From: an uncultured Lachnospiraceae bacterium
GTDB lineage: Bacteria > Bacillota > Clostridia > Lachnospirales > Lachnospiraceae
Direction of reading: 5' to 3'
Length of the DNA stretch: 60,924 nucleotides
Assembly: GCA_947591245.1 (NCBI GenBank)
Contig: CANQCY010000009.1
Coordinates: forward strand, 1-60,924
The notes under the pieces: generated by a model
Databases searched by the model: none
Seen by the model: only the letters and a program-made list of their open reading frames with translations
Told to the model about the DNA's origin: nothing
Shown here: positions 60,911 through 60,924 of the stretch, in pieces
How the letters are laid out: each line of letters begins with the position of its first letter
Numbering within the stretch: the stretch's first letter is position 1
Program-made: the position numbers and the translations under genes

Positions 60911-60924
60911 GTATATGAGTTTCG

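Overview
The window is a large cell-surface polysaccharide / wall-polymer locus from a low-to-mid GC Gram-positive bacterium, most probably a gut Clostridia member of Lachnospiraceae type. This is inferred from strong AGGAGG-type ribosome sites, teichoic-acid style CDP-polyol genes (TarI/TarJ, TagF-like transferases), GtrA/GtrB-like modules, tandem LicD proteins, and an IS3 element of a kind common in that family. No rRNA, tRNA or CRISPR array was seen.

Layout. (1) 0.1-9.4 kb: a tandem DUF6270-like protein, GtrA, a GT2 enzyme, then a GDP-sugar block (manA, manC, gmd, rmd-like reductase, phosphohexomutase) that should make GDP-mannose and GDP-rhamnose. (2) 9.4-18.7 kb: a YfhO-type membrane protein, a TagB/TagF-like polymerase, tarI and tarJ for CDP-ribitol, a TagF-DUF115 fusion and a lysine-rich coiled-coil protein. 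(3) 18.8-23.9 kb, minus strand: a compact operon of a second TagF-DUF115 fusion, a KdsB-like CMP-ulosonate synthetase, an HMGL-type pyruvate aldolase with an extra C-terminal domain, and a KdsC-like phosphatase. This looks like a route to a CMP-activated Kdo-like sugar that replaces KdsA by a pyruvate aldolase, and it is the best candidate for an undescribed system. (4) 24-34 kb: GtrB-like GT2, a GT2-GtrA fusion, a DUF3810 membrane metallopeptidase-like protein, an ExoA-like GT2, two LicD paralogues, GT2, GT4 and a Wzy/O-antigen-ligase-like polymerase. (5) 34-54 kb: a ThDP enzyme and an NAD-dependent reductase resembling YerE/YerF, two paralogous large membrane proteins, Gfo/Idh oxidoreductases, a GT2 plus SMR-like flippase pair, an aminotransferase/acetyltransferase/oxidoreductase set for a 3-acetamido sugar, rfbF-rfbG-rfbH for CDP-3,6-dideoxy-4-keto-glucose, GtrB-like GT2, a DUF6311 protein and a GT39-like transferase. 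Together with YerE/YerF the rfbFGH genes suggest a yersiniose-like branched sugar. (6) 54-58.7 kb: an unrelated MMPL exporter / secreted coiled-coil protein / TetR operon with a clear operator. (7) 58.9-60.3 kb: an IS3-family element with matched ends, followed by a hairpin-rich stretch with at most tiny open frames.

How it fits together. Nucleotide sugars (GDP-Man/Rha, CDP-ribitol, a CMP-ulosonate, CDP-dideoxy or branched sugar, a 3-acetamido sugar) are made in the cytoplasm and joined by GT2/GT4/TagF/LicD enzymes. Several polyprenyl-phosphate-sugar synthase plus flippase modules feed multi-membrane GT-C-like proteins outside. No initiating sugar-phosphate transferase, Wzx flippase or ABC exporter was recognised, so the locus probably extends beyond the window or uses genes elsewhere. 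All functions are read from motifs by eye; no database search was possible.
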